Positions 1 through 11,820 of a DNA stretch of 64,000 nt are shown here, piece by piece (positions within the stretch are counted from its first letter, which is position 1; each line of letters opens with the position of its first letter). The notes beneath the pieces are model-generated. The model did not search any database. It was not told the origin of the DNA and saw nothing but the letters and a program-made list of their open reading frames with translations. This stretch comes from Theobroma cacao (lineage: Eukaryota > Streptophyta > Magnoliopsida > Malvales > Malvaceae). The stretch is taken from assembly GCF_000208745.1 (NCBI RefSeq), contig NC_030854.1:27284692-27348691 (forward strand), written 5' to 3'. The translations under genes and the position numbers were made by a program.

Positions 1-412
1 TATACCACTGGCATATATTACTTGAAAATCACACTGCATACCAAAAACATAAAGCTAGATTGAAGTGTTGATGGATTTTCTTAAAGATGTTAAGACATCA
101 GCAAAGATTCAAAGATACAAAACAGCATATACAAAGAGCAAATGTCTTGCAGAGGTGGTCTGCACAGTATCTTGCACTCAAATTTATCTTTGGGGTAAAA
201 AAAAAAGAAAAAAATAAATTCCAATCATGTCATTTCCTGTAAATTGTAATCCTAAATAATGATTCCTACTATATTAAAAGATTTAACAAGTTCCGGAATG
301 AGATGTTATCAAGATATTGCTCAAATTTTGATAGAGACAGTGCTTTGTCATGCAAAATACATGTGAATTGCATGACATGCTATTAACTCCTTCCAAAGTA
401 TACCACCCGTAC

Positions 413-2764
413 CTGCTCATCTGTAGCATTTAGTTCGATAAATAGTTCAAATGTGGAATTGATAACAAAATCTGGACGAGCAGATGGTCTGTCAATTTTA
501 TTGACAACAACAACAACAGCAAGGCCAAACTCTAGAGCCTTCTTCAAAACAAACCTTGTTTGTGGCATTGGACCCTCAACAGAATCCACCTAAAAACAAA
601 AACAATCTGCTTTAGTTCATCCTTAAGAATATCCAGTCTAGGCTAAAGCACATGAGAAAAGCCACCAAAAGAAATAAGAAGCAAGGAACAAAATCTAACA
701 AGCCTTATTTGACAACTAATTATATTTGAGTGCGATCCTAGTATTAACTAATTGAAAAATCAAGTGGATCATTCCATGAGGGGAAGAAAGGGAAACAACC
801 AGACCAGTTTCATTAAAGGAAAACTAATATGTTTCTCAGAAAAAGATAAAGCCTAACACATATAAACCCTTTATTAGCACCTCAAATCATTCAAAATGGG
901 GTGGGAGTAGGAAAAAGAAGAACTTCATATGTTTTCATCATTGGAACTACTATCAATTGAATCTTTCAAATAAAAAATAAATATGATGAGGAATAAATAA
1001 ATATTTTGCAGTTCTACATGTATGGAAAATAATTGTAACAACCCCAACTCAAAGATACAACAATAGGCAGCATCAAGTTGAACATTTGCCTAATAAATTT
1101 CTGAAAAAGTTGTACCTGAGGTTATTAACACACCATGTGCTAAGGAATCAATATCTAAAGGAAATATGCAAATTTAATTCTAAGCAAGAACAATAATATG
1201 TTTTATCTCTTATGCAGAAAATGTTTTTCATAAGAAACGAATTTTAATGATGAATGTACCTAGTGAAAATGTTTGAATCCATTGCTGGCATGTGGGGCCT
1301 ATCTGAAGTCAGGAGATAGGAAACTCTATGGCTTTGGACCCCACAAATTTTAGAATCTATATTCCGTTTTTATGTTTTATACTATTCACAAGTGCAAAAT
1401 TGCTTTCCAGTAATCTATACAGGGGCAACACTTAAAAGGATGAACTTTGAAGCAAGAGAAAGTGCACAATGGTACCACTAGAAGAACCCCGTCAACCATA
1501 TTGAGGATGCGTTCAACTTCACCTCCAAAGTCAGAGTGTCCCGGAGTATCTATTATATTAATTTTTGTATCCTTATAAGTAATGGATGTATTTTTGCTCA
1601 GAATTGTAATACCCCTTTCACGTTCAAGATCATTTGAGTCCATTACCCTTTCTTGTACAAATTGGTTATCACGAAAAACCTGAAATAAGATCAGTACTGC
1701 AGAATTAGTATTAACATTGGCATTATCCTAACAGAGTTTTATTAATATTAACATATACAGTTCCAATGGAGATCAGGCCCCCATATTGTGTCCTTAATTT
1801 CATATTATATAGAATTGAACTCTATCAGATAAAGACACCAGTAGAAAATATAAATCTAGATATCGGTCGAACACGTTGAGTACCACACTATTGGATAAAA
1901 ATTCCTATTCTATCAATCCCTAGAGCAACCCTCCCTTATCAATTTCAACGTAGTATAAATTTGGCTCCAGCTTCTTGAGTGGGTTCTATATTGCAGAAAG
2001 TTGAAGCTAGCCCAAACGACAGTGTTAAACTCACAACTTTTAACTTCTATAAAAGCTGTCCAAAAACGAGCTTTTTGGAGGCTAAAAACTGAAGTTCCTA
2101 ATTGGAGATTCTGAAAAGAGATGCAAGGGGAAGCTTGTAGACAAATTGAATAAAGGTTTTAAACTGACACCATATTCTTATTTATTTCAAATCAATTCAA
2201 TACAATACGTATTTTCTTCAGGAAGCTCTAGTTCAACGGAACTTTATACTGTAGCTCCAGCTGAGACAAACAAACAAACAAAAGGTATACTAATAGTTAA
2301 AAAACCAAAATAAAATGTAACTGTAAACAAGGAGGTGGATAACGTTCGATTGTTTACCTTAGATTGCTTCAACATTGCATCAACCAAAGTAGTCTTCCCA
2401 TGATCAACATGCGCTACGATTGCTATGTTCCTTATATCTCTTCTCCTCATTAACTGACTCTTCTTCTCTAATAATCAACCACAATTAAATAACTACTATA
2501 AAAATTCACAATTCGAAAAAAAATAAAATATTAGAAAAGTGAAAAACAAATACCGGTTGCAGGTTGAGTTGCCTGAGAAACAGAGCATTTGACTGGCTTG
2601 GTCAAATTCCTAGAACGAAATTTGAGGCATGTTGTTTTGGAGTTGAAAGAGGAAAGCGAAGACAAGTTGAGACCGAAAAGTTGCTTCGGCAATGGAAGTT
2701 TAGGGTTAGGGTTAATAGAGGGAGCTTTGAGATAAGAGTTATGGAAGCTAATCGCCATTTCCAT
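413..2764 (-). CDS. Chloroplast TypA/BipA-type translational GTPase, 5' part (runs off the left edge)
   Basis: Four minus-strand exons join in frame: 2764-2554, 2467-2358, 1679-1476 and 589-413, each with GT/AG borders, giving the first 234 codons. Residues 1 to about 65 are Ser/Thr/Lys-rich and poor in acidic residues, like a chloroplast transit peptide; Met3 is an alternative start. All four GTPase signatures seen so far are intact: AHVDHGKT (89-96), RGIT (129-132), DTPGH (151-155) and NKID (205-208). The string [20 protein letters not shown] and the [13 protein letters not shown] segment after G3 are typical of TypA/BipA rather than EF-G or EF-Tu. In plants the chloroplast member (SVR3-like in Arabidopsis) supports plastid translation, rRNA processing and chilling tolerance. 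The rest of the G domain and the EF-G-like C-terminal domains lie beyond position 1; bases 1-412 are intron. The gene is divergent from the PPR gene at 3070. Confidence 0.93.
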
Positions 2765-3069
2765 TTCTCTGTTTTCTTTCTTTCTCCGTTCACCGAGCGA
2801 GTAAGAGGTAAGAGAGAAAGAAGAAAAGGGAGAAAGAAGGATTTGGCAGATGAGGCTGTTGTTGAAACCAACGGAAACTTGTATTGGGTCGCCTTTTTTT
2901 CTTTTCTAAACTGGGAGGCCCGACTGCCTTCTACGTCATCATTTGTGGGCCAATATTTTTGTGGGGTCCAATTTTAAGCCCATACCCAATTTCAGCCCCA
3001 AAAAGCAATCTGTGGCCTCGCCCTTTTTGGGGTTCATTTTTTTAATTTCTGGATTCAAATCAAATCTCC
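2765..3069. promoter_or_regulatory. Shared divergent promoter / 5'UTR region between TypA and PPR genes
   Basis: Only 305 bp separate the two start codons, so both promoters and 5'UTRs must fit here or overlap the neighbouring gene. Two site II-type motifs are visible: TGGGCC at 2946-2951 and AGCCCA (TGGGCT on the minus strand) at 2977-2982. Such motifs are common in plant promoters of organelle-biogenesis and translation genes. The TypA side is a GA-rich tract (about 2793-2840). A hairpin-capable pair, CCCCAAAAAG near 2997-3006 and CTTTTTGGGG near 3022-3031, lies just before the PPR start. No clear TATA box is visible in either direction. The regulatory role is inferred from position and motifs. 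Confidence 0.5.
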
Positions 3070-5346
3070 ATGGAAGCTCTATTTGGCGCCACTGCGTTTC
3101 TTCCTCCTTCTAAACCCCAACATCCCCTGCTTTCAGTAAAAACTAAGCCACCTGATAAGGCAATGTACCCAACCCTAAATACAGTCCAATCTTGCTCCGT
3201 TTCGAGCATTTCAAATAATAAAGAGCTGCTTCTTTCTGAAGATTGGCCCCATCTTCTGAAACTCTCGATTGGGTCTGGAAATTTCTTGTTGGGTCAAGCG
3301 ATTCACGCGTTTTTAGTAAAATCTAACTGTCTATACGACGTGTTTCAAGGAAATAATCTTATCAACTTCTATGCAAAATTCAAGGAATTGGACGGTGCCC
3401 AGAAGATGTTCGATGAAATGCCCATTAGGAACACAATCACTTGGACTACTTTAATGAAAGGGTATGTAGACAATGAAGATTCCCAGTCCGTGTTTCGAAT
3501 CGCTCGCAAAATGTATTTCTATGGCGAGAAGTTCAATGAGCATACTTGTTCGGTAATTTTACAAGCGTGTGCCATGGTAGAGGACTTGCTTCGAGGAGAA
3601 CAAATACATGGTCTAGTTATTAAAAGTGGGACTGATGAGAATGTTTGTGTGGGTACTTCTTTGATTTCTATGTATTCAATGAATGGTTTCTTAAGTGAAG
3701 CGGGAAAAGTGTTTGATAACATTGGCTTAAAGGATGTGCAGTGTTTGAATTACATGATTTTTGAGTATGGAAAGGCAGGGTGCATGGATAAAGCTTTTTG
3801 GGTTTTTGTTGATATGTTAAGTTCTGGTCTGGAGCCAACTGATTATACCTTTACTAATATAATAAGCACATGTAGTGAAAATGTAGGTATTGAGGAAGGG
3901 AGACAGTTACATGGGCTTGCTGTCAAGTATGGTGTCGTGAATGTGACCTCTCTTGGGAATGCAGTGATTACTATGTATGGGAAGCTTGGAATGATTGAAG
4001 ATGCTGAGAGAATGTTTGGTTTTCTGAGTGAAAGGAATTTAATTTCTTGGACAGCACTTATATCGGGGTATGTAAGAAGTGGTTTTGGTGAAAAGGCTAT
4101 TGATATGTTCTTGGAATTACTTGACCAAGGAATTTGTTGTGATTCACAATGTCTGGTAATTGTGCTTGATGGCTGCTCGGAGTGCAAAAACTTGGATTTG
4201 GGAGTTCAACTCCATGGATTTGCGATTAAGGTTGGTTATCTTTGTGATGTCAATGTTGTGACTGCATTAGTAGATATGTACGCCAAATGTGAGAACTTAA
4301 ACTCTGCAAAAACAGTTTTTGATGGTTTCTCTAGTAAAAATGTTGCTTTGTTTAATGCAATTCTGGCTGGGTTCCTGAAAACAGATGGAGATGATGATGA
4401 TGAATATGCCATGGTTTTGTTTCGTCAGCTGAGATTAGGTGGTATGAAGCCAGATTTGGTCACTTTTTCGCGGCTTCTTAGTTTATCTGCCAATCAAGCT
4501 TTTTTAGTTAATGGAAAAAGTCTTCATGCTTACACCATCAAAATGGGATTTGAAGCTCATTTAGCAGTGAGTAATGCTTTGATTACCATGTATGCCAAAT
4601 GTGGCAGTGTTGGAGATGCTTGTCAAATGTTTAATGGAATGAATGGCCATGATTTAGTCTCTTGGAATGCCATGGTTTCTGCATATTCCATTCATGGTCA
4701 AGGTAAAAAGGCACTTATGCTCTTTGAAGAGATGAAAAGAGAAGGTTTTACACCTGATGAGATTACGATATTGGCTCTGCTTCAAGCTTGTAGTTACACT
4801 GGGTTATGGGATGCTGGGTTATGCTTATTTAATGAAATGGAATCAAAATATGGGATCAGGCCTGCAATTGAGCATTTTGCTTGTATGGTTCATCTTTTAG
4901 GGAGGGCAGGGAGGTTGCCTGAAGCCATGCATTTCATTAACAGTAGCCCTTTTCCAAATTCTCCTCTACTATGGAGGACCTTGGTCAATGTCAGTAAGTT
5001 GCAAGGGAATTTAGATTTTGGCATGTTAGCCTCAGAAAAATTGCTTGACTTGTCACCTGAAGAAGCTGGCTCTTACATACTTGTTTCAAACATGTATGCT
5101 GGATTGGGAATGTTAGATGAGGCAGCAAAAGTCAGAACAGCTATGAAAGACTTTAAGTTAAGGAAAGAAGCAGGTTGTAGCTGGATAGAAATTAATAACA
5201 AATTCCATTGTTTCATGGCAACTGGCAAAGACCATCCAGAAAGTAGAGAAATTTATGCAAAGTTGGATCTGTTAATGGATGAAATGAAGTGGAATAATTG
5301 CAATACCACTGATGCTCATTTGATTGAAGAAACTCTATTGATGTGA
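3070..5346 (+). CDS. Pentatricopeptide-repeat protein, PLS class with E/E+ end, 758 aa
   Basis: A single uninterrupted reading frame, as usual for plant PPR genes. From about residue 60 to 630 there are tandem repeats of 31-36 residues with the PLS signatures: phrases like NLINFYAKFKELDGAQKMFD, VSWNAMVSAYSIHGQGKKAL and ALVDMYAKCENLNSAKTVFD recur. The C-terminus is an E/E+ type: an LLWRTLV...GSYILVSNMYA block near 633-680 and GCSWIEINNKFHCF beginning near residue 702. No DYW deaminase domain follows; the protein ends about 43 residues after that motif. PLS-E proteins normally bind one organellar transcript and recruit a DYW partner for C-to-U editing, so this is probably an editing-site recognition factor. 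The N-terminus (MEALFGATAFLPPSKPQ) resembles an organellar targeting sequence, but whether for plastid or mitochondrion cannot be read. The exact orthologue is not recognised. Confidence 0.93.
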   Translation: MEALFGATAFLPPSKPQHPLLSVKTKPPDKAMYPTLNTVQSCSVSSISNNKELLLSEDWPHLLKLSIGSGNFLLGQAIHAFLVKSNCLYDVFQGNNLINFYAKFKELDGAQKMFDEMPIRNTITWTTLMKGYVDNEDSQSVFRIARKMYFYGEKFNEHTCSVILQACAMVEDLLRGEQIHGLVIKSGTDENVCVGTSLISMYSMNGFLSEAGKVFDNIGLKDVQCLNYMIFEYGKAGCMDKAFWVFVDMLSSGLEPTDYTFTNIISTCSENVGIEEGRQLHGLAVKYGVVNVTSLGNAVITMYGKLGMIEDAERMFGFLSERNLISWTALISGYVRSGFGEKAIDMFLELLDQGICCDSQCLVIVLDGCSECKNLDLGVQLHGFAIKVGYLCDVNVVTALVDMYAKCENLNSAKTVFDGFSSKNVALFNAILAGFLKTDGDDDDEYAMVLFRQLRLGGMKPDLVTFSRLLSLSANQAFLVNGKSLHAYTIKMGFEAHLAVSNALITMYAKCGSVGDACQMFNGMNGHDLVSWNAMVSAYSIHGQGKKALMLFEEMKREGFTPDEITILALLQACSYTGLWDAGLCLFNEMESKYGIRPAIEHFACMVHLLGRAGRLPEAMHFINSSPFPNSPLLWRTLVNVSKLQGNLDFGMLASEKLLDLSPEEAGSYILVSNMYAGLGMLDEAAKVRTAMKDFKLRKEAGCSWIEINNKFHCFMATGKDHPESREIYAKLDLLMDEMKWNNCNTTDAHLIEETLLM

Positions 5347-8121
5347 ATAAAGCTACAAACTTTCTAACCTATTAAAAGCTATGGTGTTTTCTAACTTGTT
5401 TCAGTATGTGAAGCAAAGTTCTCTGAATTCTTCACTGGTAGTTGCAGTTGGAATGTTTACAATTCTACCGCTTAATTATTGTGACCGGAGAAATTATGGA
5501 GCAGTGCACATATGAAATACCCAAGTTCATTAGAAAGGATTAAAGTGTTTCTGGATTAAGGAAAGGGGAAACTGGATTAGTGGATTATAGTCAGGGAATC
5601 ATCATGCTGTAAATGTTGTAATTCTATCTTCACTGGAATAGACTACAGAGGATCATATATTACACCATTTTTGTATGAAAAAAGTGTATTAACTCTAAAT
5701 GTTTTCACAATGTCATTCGATTCGAGTTAGTTCTTCAGAAAATCTGTAAATATCCTCTGATATCTTCATCAATTACGCAACATGTAAAGATTCTTTAATG
5801 CAAGAGTCATTGTCTAGGATGCAGTTCATTGATTCGATGATCACAATGATGTGACCTGTTTCAAAGCTTGAGATCATGGAATTATTTTTGTTGAATTGTT
5901 TCAAAGCCATTGTAAAAGTTTCTTGTGGGGGAAATTAATAAGACAAAGCTGTATATCTTTTTTTCTGAATGAAAATCTAGTTATTTGTCCTGTAACTCCA
6001 GATATGCTTCTGGGTAAATTTGATGGTCCATTTCATTGCAGGTCACGTCGAACAACTGTGGAAGTATGGAGGGCCTCTTAGCTAAGCTACTAGCCTTTGT
6101 CTAGTATTGGTCTTTACCGTTAAATGTTGTTGTTGTTAATCTCAAAAGGATTAACCTCCTTTCTCTTCAGCCTGGCCCCCCCTTCCCTTCCCCTGGCTGC
6201 CCTTGACCCAACCTTTTCTCCATACTAAAAGACAACTAGGGAAAAAGATTCCATGAGTGAACGAGAGAGAAGATGAAAGTTGATGAAACGATTGACTAAT
6301 GTTAAATAATTTTGAGACACCCAAAGATTGGGTAACGCAAATTACGGTTCTTAAAGCACCCAATGATCCAATTGGTCTCCACTGTGAAACCTTTAGTAGG
6401 TTTCTTTTGATTTTGTTTTTCATGAGAACAAATTGGGGAATGCTTGGTTTTAAGGGAAAAGTGGTTGCATGTTTGGAAAGGTTTAGTGGCTCTATATGTT
6501 TACCATTTCACTGTGGATGGCTTTCGGTGAACAATTTGGACTGACAAAAGATTCAGAGATGTCTAATCACATTTCTAAAGATTGAATGAATCTGTTTAAG
6601 GGAAAATGAGTTTGCTTTTACAATTTAGAATTTTGGACCTGATTAAAGGTAGGGAAGGTTTTGAATACTTTGAAAATTCTTCCAAATAAAGAAGATATTT
6701 TTATTAAGGGAAATTGTAATCAGATTTCATCATAAAATTCTCTCTTTTTTTTTTTTTTCTTTCATACCCTCAAACAGTACAAGTTCAAGGCAAAATAATA
6801 GAGAAATCATTATACATCTCATAAATTTTTTGTACTTACCTTTGGAAAAACATATCTCTTGATTCATGGAAAATGTTTCTTCCTAATTAGAACAGGTTTT
6901 CAGCTGTTTGCTTAAAAAGACAGGCCTTCACACCTCCAACATAATTGAAAAAAAAAAAAAAACGCTTGTGATTATCCTTTTCATATGTTTGGCCCCCTCA
7001 AAGATTTCCCCCCAACCCAAGTTATTATTTTCCTTTTAACAATCCCCACTCTCAAAATTCATAGCACTTGGCCTTTATACTTGGGAATGAAACAAAACAC
7101 ATCTTATCTTTCCATTTTCCAGTTGATTTTGTTCTCATCTTTGTTGCAGCCCTCTGCATCAAACAACAGTTGAGCAACAAGAAATTAATAGTTACCATCC
7201 CTATTAGTTGATTCAATGAATCAAACCCAAGGAGAAATATGAAGAGATGAAGACAGAGTAGCCATTAAAATTGGTCCCCATTGAATCTAATTCCTTCCCC
7301 TAAATCTATCATATATCATTGTAAAAGTACACCCTTTGTTTTTCAGCCAGAAAATTTATGGTAACGACTGGCTCTTAGAGCTAATTCCAAGGAATCATGT
7401 GATTCCCCTGGCCAGTGCTTTGGCAAAAGAGATAAAAAAGGAACAAGCATAACATTCTTTCACCCATAAGGTCTCACTCCTGGATGCAAATCCGTACAGT
7501 TTTTTCGAAAAGCAAAATCCGTACAAATTTGTGAGTCGGACATGCTTGGAATACATCGAATTATATATTGGGCCATTTGTTTTTGTGAAAGCAAAAGAAA
7601 TGGGACATTGGGGTCCTTGTAATAATCTCTCTTTATAATTTAAATGATATACTGGCACAAAGATAATGGATCCCAAGCAATAACATCAGCAGCAACAGCA
7701 AATGCACCAAAGTAAATATATTCTAGTATTTAGCTATAAGTTTAAACAAGTGTAACGGCCACTAGTCAAAAGCAGCACAATAGCCCTGCCCTGAACCAGA
7801 TAAAGAAACAATAATTGTAACTGTACAAGACAAAAGAGGTTGTTCCACCACTATCACCACCAAGTCCTCAAAAATCCCAACACACTTCAAAGTTCAAACA
7901 CTCATAGATTTCAAATCATCAGTTAACTATACATATACTGGATATGGTGCAACACTTCGCTGCCCTTTCATATAGGGTACCCTACAGTTGAAAAGGTGAA
8001 GGTACTCTAGAAGGGGAGAATTATTGTGTCCACACAATTTTCTTTTTTTGTTTTCAGGTGGGATGCTTTTGATGAAAAGTAAAGGACATTGTTTTTGTAC
8101 TGATTAAGTGATAAGGCAGGC
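5347..8121. other. Intergenic, between the converging 3' ends of the PPR and remorin genes
   Basis: This 2.8-kb AT-rich stretch holds the PPR 3'UTR on the left and the remorin 3'UTR on the right. It contains poly-T near 6740-6760 and poly-A near 6948-6962. Short open frames inside it have no recognisable motifs and look like chance. I see no clear transposon termini or RNA gene. Confidence 0.6.
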
Positions 8122-9685
8122 TCAAAAGAAGGATCGTTTGGCTGGAGCTCTCCCAACAGCTCTCATCAAATTGGCTATTTCAAGAACCCTGGCAACTTTG
8201 GTTCCTCTCTTGGCCTCAGCTGATGCCTTCCTCTCTTCAGCTTTTCTGTGCGCTTTTGCCACATCGTTTTGCATCTTTTCTAAGGCTCTTGCTCTTTTCT
8301 CCTCTAGCTTCCTCTACAATAAAAGTGAATGACTTTTGTGAAGATCATGTATGGGACTATATATGTATTATTCACAATCCCAGTATGGAAAGATACCAAT
8401 GGAAAGGAATAAGGAATTAATGCAAAGATGGACCAGAGAAGGAAAAAAGGATTGCTCATCATTGTGTTCCACCAATTATTAAGATTTGACTCGGAATCAA
8501 CAACAGATGATAATTACATGAAGATAAGGGAATAATTAATTTACTGGCATCAAAAGTCGTAGCACTCAAAAGTCCATTCATAGGTTACATCCGGTTCTAA
8601 TTATTGTCTAAAGCCTTCATGTACTCATCTTTCAAAGGTAGAATACAGCATGCCCTGTCTCTGGGAAATAATTTCAATATATCTTAGAACAAATTTACTT
8701 AATCCTACTTGCATAACCAGCATCATAATTAAATCCAATAAACAACAAAGTCAATTAGAACATCAATTAGTTATCAATAAATTTCACAATATATCGGTAC
8801 ACCGGACCTAATTAAGAGTATATCAAATCATTCATCTCATAATTAATTAATACTCTCTTTGTTTGGCACAATCATATGATCAAATTAACACTATTCTAAT
8901 CAATTAAGAACAACAGAAAAATAAGAATCACTAAATTCAATTAGTCTTGATTAATTTGAGTACCATCAAAAGCTTGATAATAACAACTCTTTGGCATGAG
9001 GAACTCACACTCAACATGCACAAGAAAAAGATATTTCTGTATCCAAACATACCTCAACTTTCTTCATCCAAGAAGTGGCCTTTTGAACTTGCTCACTCTC
9101 CCACCCATTAATTATAGCATCTTCTCTCTTGAACCTATTATTAATCTTTGCAACCTTTGCGTTTTGCCATGCAGATATTTTGGACTCAACCTCCTCTTTC
9201 TTCACTCGCAGCACAGAAACCTCCGCATGGCCACTACTGCTCGCCGCCAACGACCCTCCTGACTCGGCCCTCCTTTGTTCCGGACCCTGATCAAAGGGGT
9301 TATTATCTGGCACTATAGCCAAAGGATTAGTTTCCTCAGGCACTTCCTCCTCTCCAATCCTGGTCAAGTGATTATGATTGTTTAAAGTGTTTATAGAATC
9401 AGAATCATTGTTTTCAATGGAAGAGCCAGCAAGAACAAGAGCATTGAACTCCCTACTCATGGTAGTAAAGTTTTCAGTCGAACCAGCTTCACTAGATACG
9501 GACAAAGAGGATGATCGATGGCTACCCGTCTCCCAACGGCCACGGTTCACAGCTGGAGGATGAGGTGGGGTCAAAGCATGGATGTCCCTGATATGCTCAT
9601 CATCGTCATGGTCATGATGGTCACGGTTATGGTCCTGAGTTTGATCGTTTTCGCCATTGGTGATCGCCCCTTGAAGAGTTAACAT
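8122..9685 (-). CDS. Remorin family protein, probably group 4 (274 aa, two exons)
   Basis: Exon 1 is 9685-9053 (211 codons) and exon 2 is 8313-8122 (63 codons plus stop); the 739-bp intron has GT and AG ends and splits the remorin domain in phase 0. The N-terminal 165 residues look disordered. They include a His/Asp-rich patch (HNRDHHDHDDDEH), the phrase RDIHALTPP, a Ser-rich stretch and TTMSREFNALVLAG, features I associate with group 4 remorins. The conserved C-terminal remorin domain spans about 166-272: AWQNAKVAKINNRFKRE, a Lys/Glu-rich coiled coil, then EAKRGTKVARVLEIANLMR and the RAPAKRSFF end. Remorins are plant-specific plasma-membrane nanodomain proteins that oligomerise through this coiled coil. 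Group 4 members have been linked to ABA/SnRK1 signalling and virus responses. There is no transmembrane segment, as expected. Family certain, subgroup likely. Confidence 0.93.
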
Positions 9686-11500
9686 AATAAGGTTTCAGCG
9701 GTTGTTTGAGCAGAAGAAGGATATGATGAAGGTGAAGGAGGAAAATTGTTGATGAGATGAGATGAGGGGAAGAAAGGAGAAGAGTGGGAAGGTTTGAACA
9801 TAGTCTTTATAATTATTAAGCTTTGAGTTTTGACTGGTTTGAAGAAATATGAGCCACTAACATACTCCCAGGGGAATTCAAGAAGAAGCAGCTGGCTTTC
9901 AAGTGAAATCTCATAACATAAAGTAAAGTAAAATAAGCCTAGAGATGGGACTGTATTGCAAGTGAGAGGAGACTGGAAAGTAGCGTTGGGTTTCTTTATC
10001 TATTCTTAATTGGAAATTAATGCTTTAAACCCATTTTTATTACTGTTATTTAACGTAAAAATTTTGAGTAATATGATAAGATACCTCTCTCATTTTACAT
10101 ATAAATCCAAGCTACTTATCTTAAGATTTTTAAATCCGAGATTTTTAAAATGCAATCTTAAATTCTAACTATTGAAATGAACTCTCATTAAGTAAATATA
10201 GAAAAAAAATGTAAATAAAGGTATCTAGAGTTCTTCGAAATCCAAACATCAATTCATTTTTTTTTTGGAAAACAAGACAGAGATTTATTTCATCAAAGGA
10301 AACATACAAGCAAAAATAAAAGTAAAAACATAGCAAACCAAGGCAGATAAAGATAAAATTACTGTCAGATCTTAATGGAAAAAAAAAAAATCCCACTTGA
10401 AAAACTAATTATAAAAGAAATAATCATACAATTTTAGAACACTAAATTTAGCCAAATCATCTGCTAACTCATTAATAGTGAGAGGAATGTGTTGGATTTA
10501 CCATTTGCCTAGCTATAGCTTTAGACTTTCTAATTTTTCGCAATTTCCATAGTGTCGTGGATAGGTAACCCTGAATCTCACTAAAACCAACCTTTTCTAG
10601 ATTTAAAAGCTTTTTGTTATGGATATGAATTCAAGTTTTAAGAAATCTGAGATTTATATTCATGTTTTTTATATATAATTTAAAGGGTTTATATTTGATA
10701 CACTGTTAATAAATGAATTTTGTATACAATGTTGTCACCTCATTAGTAAATAAAAGTTGAAAATTCTCTAAAATAAATATTCATCATTTCAAAAATATTT
10801 ATTTTAAAGAATTTTTGAAATTTTAAATTTATACATTTATTAGATAATATTTTATAATTAAGTGATAATATATAAACATTATCCTGTCACAACGCTAATT
10901 TAATTCATACATATGCATTAAGACTAAGTGCTTTTTTAATCAATTTACCAAGTGCAAGTTATTTAATGCATTGCTTGAAAATTATAGGTGTTTAGGGTTT
11001 CTTTTTTGCACTATCAAGTTACCAAGTTAATGATCTAACACCACTTCTCCTATAAGGTGTATTGTGGCTTTCATTCTTAAATTCCACCTACCCCACGCCT
11101 CCTCTTAAGGATAGGTACTCTAAGCTCAATTCCTGCACACACATGATTTCAATAATTATCCTTATTAAATGACTCATTAAGGGAAAATTAGTTGACCGAC
11201 TAATCTAGAGTGATGCAAAAATTTAATGTTCTAAACTTAAAAACTTACTAAAAGTGCCAAAACAACTAAATGAATTATAAATGACGGATGGGTAATATAA
11301 GGGATCAAGATTCAAATGTAATATCTTTGTTTTTGCGCCATACTGTGGAGATATATAGATAGCAAGGCCATTAATTATTTTAAAATTTTAATCTGAGGAG
11401 TGAGGGCATAAAATTTTATATTTAATTTCTAAACAAGATATTGAGGATAAAATAGAAAGAAAAATATATATTTAGGCCAAAGCATAAATAAGTACAAACG
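9686..11500. other. Remorin upstream region, AT-rich intergenic DNA
   Basis: The first few hundred bases (to about 10000) should hold the remorin 5'UTR and core promoter on the minus strand; they are GA/AT mixed. From about 10020 onward the DNA is strongly AT-rich with short poly-A and poly-T runs (10257-10266, 10380-10391). No coding motifs, LTR ends or tandem repeats stand out. Confidence 0.5.
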
Positions 11501-11520
11501 TGAGGGCGCAGTTGCAAAGT

Positions 11521-11820
11521 GGTGTTCCGTTTGGTTATCCAGTGTCGGCCAAACGATTTGATGGGGGGAGCCCACCGACATTAGGTAAAGGCGTGTGGAC
11601 CAGTAACCAAATACGCACGCGTCACACGGTAATAAACAAATCAATGTTGCAACCCCCAGGTGGCGATCATCCATAGGATCTGGGGCCCATCAAAAGGCGC
11701 TACGTATGTTCCCGCCATGCAAGCACTGACGTAATAATACCAGGTGAACGCCACGTGTACGGTCCACCGAAGATTTTTCTTTATAGTTTTAGGTTTTCAA
11801 GATGCCCACGTCTCACGTGA
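11521..11820. promoter_or_regulatory. GC-richer island with DRE-like and G-box motifs
   Basis: Inside otherwise AT-rich DNA this block carries two CACGTG G-boxes (11752-11757 and 11814-11819) and two RCCGAC dehydration-responsive cores (ACCGAC at 11574-11579; GCCGAC on the minus strand at 11544-11549). It also has a TGACG element near 11727 and a CGCGT core near 11617. This mix is typical of ABA-, cold- or drought-responsive plant promoters. The nearest start codon is that of remorin, about 1.85 kb to the left on the minus strand. No gene start is evident on the right before the Copia LTR at 12477. Which gene it serves, if any, is unknown. Confidence 0.4.

Noticed and set aside
2564..2977. 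137-aa plus-strand frame across the TypA start
   Set aside because: It is antisense to TypA exon 1 and the divergent promoter, Arg/Phe-rich, and has no family motif; a shadow of the real exon.
6151..6544. Overlapping frames on both strands downstream of the PPR gene
   Set aside because: No motifs, low-complexity ends, and no promoter or splice context; considered chance.
11429..11674. 81-aa minus-strand frame over the DRE/G-box island
   Set aside because: It exists because the island is GC-richer and has fewer stops; the translation resembles no protein I know.
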